Positions 1-6,896 of a stretch of 14,623 nucleotides of DNA are shown one piece after another. A program made the position numbers and the translations under genes. Origin of the DNA: Pseudomonadota bacterium (lineage in GTDB: Bacteria > Pseudomonadota > Gammaproteobacteria > Pseudomonadales > Halieaceae); contig JAUVBI010000057.1 in assembly GCA_030591305.1 (NCBI GenBank), positions 1 through 14,623 on the forward strand, read 5' to 3'. The notes beneath the pieces are model-generated. The model was not told the origin of the DNA. It worked only from the letters and a program-made list of their open reading frames with translations, and searched no databases. Numbering within the stretch: the first letter of the stretch is position 1; every line of letters begins with the position of its first letter.

Positions 1-19
1 CAAACGCTATTGCAGCCAT
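1..19 (-). CDS. DUF1640-like coiled-coil protein, third copy, 5' end only
   Basis: Only the first six codons (MAAIAF) lie in the window; the rest is beyond the left edge. The start is set by identity with the complete copy starting at 13273, which begins with the same six residues, and by a strong ribosome binding site (GGAGGTG, plus-strand positions 24-30) six bases upstream of the ATG. Bases 1-88 align without gaps to 13255-13342, so gene start and upstream region are a repeated unit. The gene is divergent from glrK. The product should be a membrane-anchored coiled-coil protein if the rest matches its sister copies, which cannot be seen here. Confidence 0.7.
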
Positions 20-101
20 GGTACACCTCCTATCCGCGGGCACCAACATTAGCAGAGGCTCTGCACAGGCCGAACATCAAATACGCCCAATGTTGGTCAT
101 T

Positions 102-119
102 GGTCGAATAAATTCGACC
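102..119. promoter_or_regulatory. Perfect 18-bp palindrome upstream of glrK, candidate operator
   Basis: GGTCGAAT-AA-ATTCGACC is an inverted repeat with perfect 8-bp arms. Its left arm is also the second copy of a direct repeat, TTGGTC at 93-98 and 100-105. The right arm overlaps the place where a -35 box would sit for the TACAAT hexamer at 137-142. It looks like a regulator-binding site for the glrK operon, for the divergent DUF1640 gene, or for both; the regulator is unknown. Confidence 0.45.
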
Positions 120-142
120 CTTCACCTGCCCCACGCTACAAT
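113..142 (+). promoter_or_regulatory. Candidate sigma-70 promoter of the glrK operon
   Basis: TACAAT at 137-142 is a good -10 hexamer. The -35 region (TTCGAC at 113-118, 18-bp spacer) is poor, as at promoters that need an activator, and it lies inside the 102-119 palindrome. Transcription would begin near 149, leaving a leader of about 26 bases with no clear Shine-Dalgarno sequence before the ATG at 175. Confidence 0.3.
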
Positions 143-174
143 CCCTGCCCCGTTACCCTTCAATACACCCACTC

Positions 175-1611
175 ATGTCCTTCTGGCAGCCCAGATCAGT
201 ACTACAGCTTGTTCTTGTCAGCTTTTTCGCTGCACTGGCGCCCCTGAGCGTGGCGATCTTGTTTACAGTGCAGACCCTCGGGGAACTGGCCGATAAGAAC
301 CGGGAAGTGACCCACGTGGTTGTCGAAGTCACGCGCCTGGGGCAGGAGATACAACGGGATGTACTGGAACTGGAGCGGCGTGCGCGGCAGTACCTGGCGC
401 TGGCCGAGCCCGAGCTGGCTCAATTGTTTGGGCGGGAGCGGGCAACCCTGTCGGAGAAACTGCGGGCACTACAGGAGCGAATACCGTCGCAAAGCCCGGA
501 TATCGAAGGCCTGCTCAGTTCGCTGACACGCCTGTCACTGGTAGCCAATGAGCCCCCGGCACCCACCGATGCGTTCAACGCCGAATCACTACCGGACCAG
601 CGACTGGATCATGACTTCTCCGTAATCAATGACCAGAGCGGAGCCGTAAAGAAGTGGCTGCTGTCGTCGGTAGACCAGTTGCTGGAGCAAAATACAGCGG
701 AAGCGGATTCCCTTATCGACGCCCTGGTGTTCCAACTCTCCCTGCTGGCCTTTGCCACACTGGCCCTGCTGCTGCTGTTCGCCTACTGGATCAACAAACC
801 GATTAAAGATCTCACCCAGGAGATCCACCAGCTGGGGACCGAGGGCCTGAGCCATGCCATCGAAATATCCGGGCCGCAGGAACTGCAGGCGCTGGGCAGC
901 AAACTAGAATGGCTGCGCCAGCAATTGCATGAAACAGAGCAGCAGAAGCTACAATTCCTGCGCCACATCTCCCACGAGCTGAAGACCCCCCTGTCCAGCC
1001 TGCGCGAGGGGGCGGACTTGCTGGCGGAGCATGTCACCGGCCGCCTTTCGCAGCAACAACAGGAAATTGTCGAGATTGTTCGCCAGAACGGCATCGAACT
1101 ACAGCGTTTGATCGAAAACCTGATTGATTACAATCAGTTACCCCATCAGGAACTGACCTTTGAGGAAATTGACCTCAATGCCCTGTGGCAGGAGCTGCTG
1201 AACAATTACGGCATCAGTATCGACAAAAAGGCCCTGCAACTGGCACTGCACGGAGATGTGAGTACCTGGGTGGCAGACCGCTATAAACTGAAAACCACGT
1301 TGGATAATTTATTGTCCAACGCCATCAACTATACCCCGGAAGGGGGCCGTATCGATATAAAATGGCGCGCAGAGGATGCTACTCTGGTAATCGACGTAGC
1401 CAACTCCGGCGAACCCATCCCCACGGAGGATACAGAGCGCGTGTTTGAACCCTTTTTCCAAAGTGCCTCCAGGCGCACCGGCCCCATCAAGGGCTCCGGT
1501 ATCGGCCTGAGTGTAGCCAGGGAGTGCATTGAGGTTCAGGGGGGAAGCCTGTCGCTGGCATCCCATGACACACTACCTGTATGCTTTCGCCTGACATGTC
1601 CCGCTCATTAG
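175..1611 (+). CDS. glrK: Sensor histidine kinase GlrK (QseE)
   Basis: Inner-membrane sensor kinase that autophosphorylates on histidine and passes the phosphate to GlrR. Visible in order: TM1 at about residues 9-32, a periplasmic helical region to about 182, TM2 at about 183-206, HAMP, the H-box RHISHELKTPL with phospho-acceptor His267, an N-box DNLLSNA (about 377-383), a VFEPFFQ motif, and the glycine motif GSGIGLS (about 440-446). H-box context and overall architecture match enterobacterial QseE/GlrK, whose length is similar to these 478 residues. The ATG has no obvious Shine-Dalgarno sequence. The 3' end overlaps qseG and the cognate regulator glrR follows, which supports the assignment. 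The ligand cannot be read from the sequence. Confidence 0.9.
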   Translation: MSFWQPRSVLQLVLVSFFAALAPLSVAILFTVQTLGELADKNREVTHVVVEVTRLGQEIQRDVLELERRARQYLALAEPELAQLFGRERATLSEKLRALQERIPSQSPDIEGLLSSLTRLSLVANEPPAPTDAFNAESLPDQRLDHDFSVINDQSGAVKKWLLSSVDQLLEQNTAEADSLIDALVFQLSLLAFATLALLLLFAYWINKPIKDLTQEIHQLGTEGLSHAIEISGPQELQALGSKLEWLRQQLHETEQQKLQFLRHISHELKTPLSSLREGADLLAEHVTGRLSQQQQEIVEIVRQNGIELQRLIENLIDYNQLPHQELTFEEIDLNALWQELLNNYGISIDKKALQLALHGDVSTWVADRYKLKTTLDNLLSNAINYTPEGGRIDIKWRAEDATLVIDVANSGEPIPTEDTERVFEPFFQSASRRTGPIKGSGIGLSVARECIEVQGGSLSLASHDTLPVCFRLTCPAH

Positions 1612-2120
1612 CAACAGTGGCGCTTGCCCTGACCATCCTGACCGGCTGCGGTGCATCGCCGTCGCAAGTGGCTGCACCAACCACCCCGGAGACTACCACT
1701 TACTCCTCCGTACAGCAGTGGTTAAGCCTACAGCAAGACGTGGCGAGCATGAATACCGAGGAGGTGGTTGCCAAGCTGGTGCGCGAGAATAAGCCCGACA
1801 GCGCAGGCCAGCTGTTCTACTACGGCCTGCTGAACCAGCAATTACAGACCTTCGACGCCTGGGCACAGGCCAGGGATGCCTTCCGGCAATTACACGAAGA
1901 TGAGGCCCTGGCAGTGGAGCAGCGGCAACTGGCCGGCATTCTGCAAAACTATAACCAGAACAGAATCAACTGGTACCAGCGACAAGCGGAGCTGCTGAAA
2001 CAACACGCGCAGCTGAAACAACAACTGAGTGACGCCAAACAGGACAAGCTGCTACTTGAGCAGAAGATTCAGGCCCTCACCGACCTGGAAGCGGTGATCA
2101 GCACACGCAAGGAGCAGTAA
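1581..2120 (+). CDS. qseG: QseG-like outer-membrane lipoprotein
   Basis: Small lipoprotein between kinase and regulator, the place of QseG in the enterobacterial qseE-qseG-qseF operon, where it is reported to interact with the kinase. A lipoprotein signal peptide ends in the lipobox LTGC, with Cys at residue 23. A second ATG at 1596 would give a more typical 17-residue signal peptide with Cys18, so the true start may be there. The body is helical and Gln-rich, with a coiled coil over about the last 45 residues, ending LTDLEAVISTRKEQ; the enterobacterial QseG coiled coil has a similar LTDIE..LSTRK segment. Neither start has a clear ribosome site and the gene overlaps glrK, so translational coupling is likely. 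No acidic residue follows the lipid Cys (Gly-Ala), consistent with outer-membrane sorting. Confidence 0.75.
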   Translation: MLSPDMSRSLATVALALTILTGCGASPSQVAAPTTPETTTYSSVQQWLSLQQDVASMNTEEVVAKLVRENKPDSAGQLFYYGLLNQQLQTFDAWAQARDAFRQLHEDEALAVEQRQLAGILQNYNQNRINWYQRQAELLKQHAQLKQQLSDAKQDKLLLEQKIQALTDLEAVISTRKEQ

Positions 2121-2123
2121 CAC

Positions 2124-3464
2124 ATGCAGGACCGCTTGCTACTGGTAGACGATGACACCAGCCTGCTTAAACTACTGTCTATTCGCCTGGAAGCGGAGGG
2201 CTTTGAAGTACAAACCGCCGAATCCGCGGAGCAGGCCCTGCAATCCCTGCGCAACAATCCCGTGGAACTGGTGATTACCGATTTGCGTATGGACGGCGCC
2301 AGCGGCCTGGACCTGTTTGAACAGGTGCGGCACTTCTACCCGGGACTGCCCGTCATCATCATGTCGGCCCAGGGCACCATCCCCGAGGCGGTATCCGCCA
2401 CCCAGAAGGGCGTGTTCGAGTTTCTCACCAAACCGGTGGACAAAACCCTGTTGCTGGCTACCATCCGTGCCGCCCTGCAGCAATCCGGCGCCACCCAGGC
2501 GGAGATTTTCGAGGACTGGCGTGAGCACATAGTGTCCCGCAGCCCGATAATAGAGCACATCCTCAACCAGGTGCGGCAAGTGGCCGGCTCCGATGTCAGT
2601 ATTCTGATAACCGGCGCCACCGGCAGCGGCAAGGAATTGCTGGCCCGGGCCGTGCACGAGGCAGATGAACACCGTCAGGGACCCATGGTCGCGATCAATT
2701 GTGGCGCCCTGCCGGAGCAGTTGCTGGAATCGGAGTTGTTCGGGCACGTGAAAGGGGCCTTTACCGGCGCCATCAGCGAACATATTGGTCTATTTCGAGC
2801 CGCTCACGGCGGCACCCTGTTCCTGGATGAGATAGGCGATATCCCCTTACCGCTGCAGGTAAAACTGCTGCGGGCCTTGCAGGAGCGCCGCATCCGGCCC
2901 ATTGGCAGTACCACCACCGAACCCGTGGATGTGCGCATCATTTCCGCCACCAACCGCGACCTGGAACGGGATATGCGGGACGGCGTATTCCGCGAGGACC
3001 TGTTCTATCGCCTCAATGTCATCAATTTTCACCTGCCGTCCCTCACCGAGCGAGTGGAGGACATTCCCCTGCTGGCCAACCACTTCCTGCGCACTACCGG
3101 CGCCCACCAGATGGGCAATGTCACCAGCTTCGCCCCCGCCGCCATGGAGATTATGATCAACTCACCCTGGCCGGGCAATGTACGGCAACTGGAAAATGTG
3201 GTGCAGCGCACCGCCGCCCTGTCTATCACCCCGGTCATTCCCGAGGCACTGGTGCGCGAAGCCTTAACGGTAGAGGACCAGTACCTGCCCTCCCTGAGCC
3301 AGGCCCGGCAGCAGTTTGAACACGATTACCTGGTGAAAGTCTTGCGCCTTACCAATGGTTCAGTCGCAGAAGCCGCCCTGCTGGCGCAGCGCAACCGCAC
3401 GGACTTTTACAAGTTGCTGAAGCGGCACAATATCAGCCCGGAGAGGTTCAAGGAGAACCCGTAA
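2124..3464 (+). CDS. glrR: Sigma-54-dependent response regulator GlrR (QseF)
   Basis: Cytoplasmic enhancer-binding regulator of the NtrC class and partner of GlrK. Receiver domain 1-120 has acidic pocket Asp9/Asp10, phospho-acceptor Asp53 (VITDLRMDG), and Lys103 in TKPVD. The AAA+ domain, about 135-370, has Walker A GATGSGKE (165-172), the sigma-54-contacting loop GAFTGA (212-217), Walker B TLFLDEIG (232-239), and the PWPGNVRQLEN segment. The C-terminal Fis-type helix-turn-helix is about 405-435 (QRNRTDFYKLLKRH). At 446 residues it is the family's normal length. It starts three bases after the qseG stop. In enterobacteria GlrR drives sigma-54 transcription of the sRNA gene glmY; no glmY-like gene is recognised here. 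Parts of its 3' region recur at 6791-6857 and 11752-11816. Confidence 0.93.
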   Translation: MQDRLLLVDDDTSLLKLLSIRLEAEGFEVQTAESAEQALQSLRNNPVELVITDLRMDGASGLDLFEQVRHFYPGLPVIIMSAQGTIPEAVSATQKGVFEFLTKPVDKTLLLATIRAALQQSGATQAEIFEDWREHIVSRSPIIEHILNQVRQVAGSDVSILITGATGSGKELLARAVHEADEHRQGPMVAINCGALPEQLLESELFGHVKGAFTGAISEHIGLFRAAHGGTLFLDEIGDIPLPLQVKLLRALQERRIRPIGSTTTEPVDVRIISATNRDLERDMRDGVFREDLFYRLNVINFHLPSLTERVEDIPLLANHFLRTTGAHQMGNVTSFAPAAMEIMINSPWPGNVRQLENVVQRTAALSITPVIPEALVREALTVEDQYLPSLSQARQQFEHDYLVKVLRLTNGSVAEAALLAQRNRTDFYKLLKRHNISPERFKENP

Positions 3465-3487
3465 AAAAATATCTGCCCCATTATTAG
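3421..3487. repeat. glrR 3'-tail repeat, intact-gene copy
   Basis: Last 14 codons of glrR plus about 23 bases downstream. The segment recurs at 6791-6857 with about 35 of the first 41 bases identical and recognisable similarity beyond the stop codon. The two copies are in direct orientation and bracket the ATPase-hipBA module, as attachment-site or recombination repeats would. Confidence 0.7.
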
Positions 3488-3537
3488 CTGCCCAGCGACT
3501 AAAGAAGTTCTGCAAAATAGGAATGGTAGCTGTGTCA
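3487..3537 (-). pseudogene. Remnant of a DUF1640-like gene 3' end
   Basis: Read on the minus strand this stretch encodes TATIPILQNFF followed by SRW. Gene 11833-12330 ends TATIPILQNFFGQ, and the DNA run at 3501-3524 matches 11842-11865 almost base for base. Only about 15 codons remain: the coiled-coil body and start are missing, and the stop has mutated. It shows that a convergent DUF1640 gene once lay directly downstream of glrR and was cut by whatever placed the ATPase module here. Confidence 0.7.
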
Positions 3538-3559
3538 TTTTTATAAAATGGGTGCTGCA

Positions 3560-4735
3560 CTAGCTCAAATTGGGGAGAATTTCTTCCAGAAATTTTTGGT
3601 AAGGCACCGCACACCCCAATCTGTCGAAGTTCTGCTCAAACTCACCTTGATAGATGAGGTATTTTTCCAGCTGCCTGCTTGAGATTTGTTCAAACTTATT
3701 AAGCCCTTTAAACATCTTTTCCTGAGCCTTTACAGACGATTTGATTTCAACAGCCAAACACGCTTCATTGGTGTCAATAACAAGATCAACCTCAACGCCC
3801 ATCGCGTCCCGGTAGGTGCTTATTTTCCAGTTTTTCTTGTATAGTTTGTTAAAGTATATAATTTGTAGAATAAACCATTGCTCGAATAAGTGGCCATATT
3901 CCTCTCTGGAAAAAGCGGAGGCGCTGTGCCTACCCAGCAGAGAGTTTCTAACCCCTAAATCAAAAAAAATAAATTTTTCTTTTTGCCTGGCTCGCCTTTT
4001 TTTATCGACATCCGTATAACTGGGAATGATTTCAATAAGCAGCGTATCCGATAATATTTCCATATACCTTCTGATAGTTTCTTTGTTTATTTCGCTATCA
4101 GAGGCGACTTTTGAATAGTTCATGTATTGACCACTAAGTTCTGCGGCCAGATTTAAAAATCGACTGTATGATGCCAGATCTTTGGTGATTGCTTCTGCCT
4201 GAATTTCTTCTTTTAGATAACCGGCAACGTAGGAATTCAATATTTCAGGCCCATAATCCTGTAAATAAACTTCGGGCAGAGTGCCAGTAGTTAACGCCTT
4301 GAGTAAATCGAAGTTATCCTTAATCTCCCAATAAACCAGCGGCGGCAAATATTCCAGTAGAATTCTTCCTGGAAGAAGATTGGCTTTTCCGCGCCGTAAT
4401 TTTCTTGCTGATGATCCCGTTAATAAAAATTTCAAACTCTTATTTGAATCAATCAGAACTTGAATGGTATTAAGCATACTGGGAATGCGCTGAATTTCAT
4501 CAATAAGAATGATGGTCTTTTGATTCGCCACAGGCCCCGGCAATGCGTTAATGATCCGTTTAATTAAACCCGGGTCATTAAGGTGCTGCCGAAAGTACTC
4601 CTCATCCGCAAGGTTTAAAGCAAAATCCGGATTAAGCTTGCCACACAATGTGCTTTTTCCGACCTGCCTCGGACCCAGCAGTAATACACTTTTGGGGTGG
4701 CGCTGAATGGCATTTTGTAGAATTCTATTTATCAT
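3560..4735 (-). CDS. AAA (AAA_14) ATPase with C-terminal DUF4143 domain
   Basis: P-loop ATPase of the archaeal/bacterial AAA_14-DUF4143 family; no member's cellular role is firmly established. Counting from the chosen start: Walker A GPRQVGKST (21-29), Walker B IILIDEIQ (75-82), a sensor-like LLTGSSARKL (about 124-133), and a C-terminal region with EVDLVID...LAVEIKSS, the spacing of a PD-(D/E)XK-like nuclease fold as in DUF4143. The product is 391 residues, usual for the family. The ATG at 4735 is preferred to a TTG at 4771, because conserved homology begins near MINRIL and the TTG lies inside an inverted repeat. The gene is clearly AT-richer than glrKGR, suggesting recent acquisition. Some relatives act in mobile or defence settings; that role is inference. 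Confidence 0.85.
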   Translation of the reverse strand: MINRILQNAIQRHPKSVLLLGPRQVGKSTLCGKLNPDFALNLADEEYFRQHLNDPGLIKRIINALPGPVANQKTIILIDEIQRIPSMLNTIQVLIDSNKSLKFLLTGSSARKLRRGKANLLPGRILLEYLPPLVYWEIKDNFDLLKALTTGTLPEVYLQDYGPEILNSYVAGYLKEEIQAEAITKDLASYSRFLNLAAELSGQYMNYSKVASDSEINKETIRRYMEILSDTLLIEIIPSYTDVDKKRRARQKEKFIFFDLGVRNSLLGRHSASAFSREEYGHLFEQWFILQIIYFNKLYKKNWKISTYRDAMGVEVDLVIDTNEACLAVEIKSSVKAQEKMFKGLNKFEQISSRQLEKYLIYQGEFEQNFDRLGCAVPYQKFLEEILPNLS

Positions 4736-4752
4736 GTGCGTTATATTCACTG

Positions 4753-4778
4753 AATATGACACATGAGTCAATCATATT
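4753..4778. promoter_or_regulatory. Dyad upstream of the ATPase gene
   Basis: AATATGA at 4753-4759 and TCATATT at 4772-4778 are inverted, with TGAC (4757-4760) and GTCA (4767-4770) as inner arms. It sits 18 bases upstream of the chosen ATPase start, where an operator would lie. The gene has no good Shine-Dalgarno sequence and no convincing -35/-10 pair, so the assignment is tentative. Confidence 0.3.
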
Positions 4779-4862
4779 TCAAACTTATCGAGGGAGTGTG
4801 TAGCCAAATGCCCTCACGGGCGAAGCAGGGCCCACCATCGAGTTGAACGGACCCGGCGTAAA

Positions 4863-4888
4863 AACTGATATAAACTGATATAAACTGA
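4863..4888. repeat. Short tandem repeat, 10-bp unit
   Basis: Two perfect copies of ACTGATATAA and a partial third (ACTGAA) lie between hipA and the ATPase gene. The rest of 4772-4959 shows no reading frame of note. It contains a small GCCC-TCAC-GGGC hairpin at 4810-4821 without a T-run, so not a clear terminator. Confidence 0.6.
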
Positions 4889-4959
4889 AATCATCGCACT
4901 GCTCACCGTAGTCAAACCGCGTGTCCTTGGTGCAAGTAACTCAAAGTAACGATTTTGTT

Positions 4960-6222
4960 CTAGTAATAAAACCCTGGATAAACAAAAGCACCAGCTATTT
5001 GGTCACAGTCTTTTTCTGTGACGCCTTGGCTTCGTGCAATTGAATGCCAATTTGAGCTTACGCACTCTTTCATTTCTTTGAGAATGACTTCGGCTTCATC
5101 AGGCTCCAGATGAAATCTCCTGCATTGTGAAAGGAGGTTCTTGGCGTTGGCATAGCGGCCAAGATCACCGCATTCAAGAGCGAGGTCGCGTCGCTCTGTA
5201 CTTATCGGAACAGAGGGCGTGAGATCATAAGCCGGAGAAAGTGCCCAATCGTCTCCATATGCAATAATTGCATGGTTTCTCATGTGGTCATCCGTATTGG
5301 AGATCAATGCGTTGAAGCACATTCTGCAAAAGAGTTCTTGTGCAGCCTTTTGGGGCTCTTTGCAGACTCTACGCAGCTCTTCTGCAATCAGAAGATAGGA
5401 CCACCTATCTCTTTCAGAATATGATTCATCGGCCTGCAAGAGGGTCAACCCACTGATCATACGTGAACGCTCATAGCCCTTAAGAGTCTTGTTCCGGTCA
5501 AATCGTTTGACCATTAGAACATCGCGATCACCGATTTTTAGCACTTTGCTCGTTGCTGCGTGAATTCGGCAATGACGGGCTAAAAGAAGCATAGCGTGCT
5601 CGATGCGAGCATAGTTCCAATTATCATCCGGGCGATTGAACTTCGCGACCCAGAGACCGTCGTCATCTTCGACAACTGTCTTTGGTCTTGCCCCGCCCAT
5701 GGATGTACCGACCAGCAACAGATCTTGTACTTGTTCCGCTTCTGCATCCTCGGCAATTGCTTTATTCTTGATGATTGAGTCTGCCAAGTGTTGCAGTTTC
5801 TCAAGGTCAAGGGTTTTGTTGAACTTCCGTTTCGGTGCCGGTGGTGTCCTGTTCAAACCGAAGCACAGTGCGCCAGCTCTGTCGTCCGGCGAGTTTAAGA
5901 GATAGTCCATTTCTCCAAGCTCAGGAACACCCACATACTTTTCAATAACGCGGCGGCCCCAATAGTCTGGACCGGCATCCCGTAAAGCACCAAAGACACC
6001 TTTGAGCAACTGAGTTTGGAACGTACCCTTACTCAGTTTGAGCTCGATGGGGTCAATTGCCACGGCATCACTGCGCGCAATATATTTGTCACCATATACG
6101 AAACGACCAAGTGGAATGCCGGAGTCATCTTTGTCCAACACAAATCGGCCTGCTGTTACAAACTCCGTTGCACCTGGCAGCATGATGTAGACGTAGCATT
6201 CATTGGTATCTTTAGAAGTCAC
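4960..6222 (-). CDS. hipA: HipA-family serine/threonine kinase toxin
   Basis: Toxin kinase of a type II HipBA module. Family members phosphorylate proteins such as glutamyl-tRNA synthetase to arrest growth; the target here is unknown. The N-terminal HipA subdomain is about 10-115. The core has loop GTSMGGARPK (172-181) in the place of the E. coli HipA phosphorylation loop, VAKF with Lys194, Glu208 (IEHAMLL), VKRFDR (239-243), the catalytic motif NTDDHMRN (309-316, base Asp311, Asn316) and the metal-binding LSPAYDL (Asp333). All key kinase residues are present, so it looks active. At 420 residues it is close to E. coli HipA (440). It overlaps hipB by 11 bases, the usual coupled order with antitoxin first. 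No separate promoter is seen. Confidence 0.9.
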   Translation of the reverse strand: MTSKDTNECYVYIMLPGATEFVTAGRFVLDKDDSGIPLGRFVYGDKYIARSDAVAIDPIELKLSKGTFQTQLLKGVFGALRDAGPDYWGRRVIEKYVGVPELGEMDYLLNSPDDRAGALCFGLNRTPPAPKRKFNKTLDLEKLQHLADSIIKNKAIAEDAEAEQVQDLLLVGTSMGGARPKTVVEDDDGLWVAKFNRPDDNWNYARIEHAMLLLARHCRIHAATSKVLKIGDRDVLMVKRFDRNKTLKGYERSRMISGLTLLQADESYSERDRWSYLLIAEELRRVCKEPQKAAQELFCRMCFNALISNTDDHMRNHAIIAYGDDWALSPAYDLTPSVPISTERRDLALECGDLGRYANAKNLLSQCRRFHLEPDEAEVILKEMKECVSSNWHSIARSQGVTEKDCDQIAGAFVYPGFYY

Positions 6223-6553
6223 TGTCTAACTCGTTCTTTTTTCTTGCACGTGTGCGCTCATGGAAGCGGGACAACACCTGCCCCTGTTCATCTCTTGTTG
6301 GTGTTGCCACCTCGTTGAGTTGACCTAGTAAATCATAGGCCCATAGGAGGGCGGTATAGACCACCATTCCAGATGTTGGTTTGCCGTTCTCCGCGTCTCT
6401 AATGGCGCGAGGACCGGTGCCAATTTTCTGAGCCACCTCATCAATGGTGAGATTGCGGCGAAGACGCGCCAGCTTCAGGTCCGCTCCCAATCGCTTGATG
6501 GCCTTTTCAACCGCATAGGGCGGTGCAGAAATAAGTTTGTTTTTAGCTGTCAT
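6212..6553 (-). CDS. hipB: HipB-like antitoxin, XRE-family DNA-binding protein
   Basis: Antitoxin and probable autorepressor of hipBA. At 113 residues it has an XRE helix-turn-helix at about 22-76; the recognition region includes LTIDEVAQKIGTGPRAIRDAENGK. A charged tail, about 86-113, has the Arg/Lys run RARKKNE. E. coli HipB is 88 residues, so this one has extra N- and C-terminal segments. The start at 6553 follows AAGAG at a short distance, and one of three related operator-like sites begins at the start codon. The downstream hipA overlaps its 3' end. GC content is closer to the core genes than to the ATPase. Confidence 0.88.
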   Translation of the reverse strand: MTAKNKLISAPPYAVEKAIKRLGADLKLARLRRNLTIDEVAQKIGTGPRAIRDAENGKPTSGMVVYTALLWAYDLLGQLNEVATPTRDEQGQVLSRFHERTRARKKNELDSDF

Positions 6554-6640
6554 ATGCTCTTAAAGGCTTTCTAAGTAGGTTTTATCGTTCTTAAGAGCAT
6601 ATAATTATATATTATCGAAGTCAATAAATATGCTCTTAAG
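6554..6640 (-). promoter_or_regulatory. hipBA promoter with three operator-like sites
   Basis: A -35 TTGACT (minus strand, 6619-6624) and a -10 TATGCT (6596-6601) are separated by exactly 17 bases. The sequence ATATGCTCTTAA occurs at 6553-6562, in reverse as TTAAGAGCATAT at 6591-6602 (over the -10 box), and at 6629-6639 just upstream of the -35. The TTAA centres lie near 6561.5, 6592.5 and 6637.5, so the sites are 31 and 45 bp apart. This fits cooperative autorepression by HipB dimers, as in known hipBA operators, though the motif differs. Confidence 0.6.
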
Positions 6641-6723
6641 GGCGTATTAAACGATTTTATGCGCTTTCAAGGTAACCGCTCATTCTGAGACGTCATTCTC
6701 CCCCAGGTGATTTCCGATTATAT

Positions 6724-6744
6724 TTCTCCTCAAACACAGGAGAA
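6724..6744 (+). promoter_or_regulatory. Hairpin sequestering a Shine-Dalgarno sequence
   Basis: TTCTCCT (6724-6730) pairs perfectly with AGGAGAA (6738-6744) across a 7-base loop. The right arm is a consensus ribosome binding site, five bases before the ATG at 6750. In RNA this stem would hide the site and could control translation of the short frame that follows, or of whatever gene originally followed. No poly-T run follows, so it is not a typical terminator. Confidence 0.4.
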
Positions 6745-6749
6745 CTATT

Positions 6750-6896
6750 ATGATCACATCGGCCCCATCCACCGACTTAGCTTCCCAGCCAGCGCCACAA
6801 TATCAGCCCGAAGAGGTTCAAGGAGGACTTTTAAAAAACTCTGCCCCCATCCATTATAGAAACGAAGCCATGTATTGGCTGTGCGTAATCTCTTAA
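6750..6896 (+). CDS. Short chimeric reading frame over the glrR-tail repeat
   Basis: A 48-codon frame with an ATG and an ideal Shine-Dalgarno sequence (AGGAGA). It begins MITSAPSTDLASQPAP and then runs through the second glrR-tail copy in a frame other than the GlrR frame. The first 15 or so codons may be the start of an unknown gene whose body was replaced by the glrR tail. It ends convergently, overlapping the J-like gene stop by three bases. Function unknown and possibly not expressed as protein. The remaining 6641-6723 shows nothing recognisable. Confidence 0.25.
   Translation: MITSAPSTDLASQPAPQYQPEEVQGGLLKNSAPIHYRNEAMYWLCVIS
6791..6857. repeat. Second copy of the glrR 3'-tail repeat
   Basis: Matches 3421-3487 in direct orientation. 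In the GlrR frame it still reads RHNISPKRFKEDF and a stop, against RHNISPERFKENP in the gene. It marks the boundary between the ATPase-hipBA module and the chaperone operon. No upstream part of glrR is attached. Confidence 0.7.

Noticed and set aside
2172..2783. 203-codon minus-strand open frame inside glrR
   Set aside because: It is antisense to the conserved receiver and AAA+ domains; glrR coding is certain here and the antisense product resembles nothing.
3360..3614. 84-codon minus-strand open frame across the glrR end
   Set aside because: Only its short middle part (TATIPILQNFF) is meaningful, as the remnant of a DUF1640 tail; the rest is antisense glrR.
4810..4821. Hairpin GCCC-TCAC-GGGC as hipA terminator
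   Set aside because: The stem is only four base pairs and no T-run follows on either strand.
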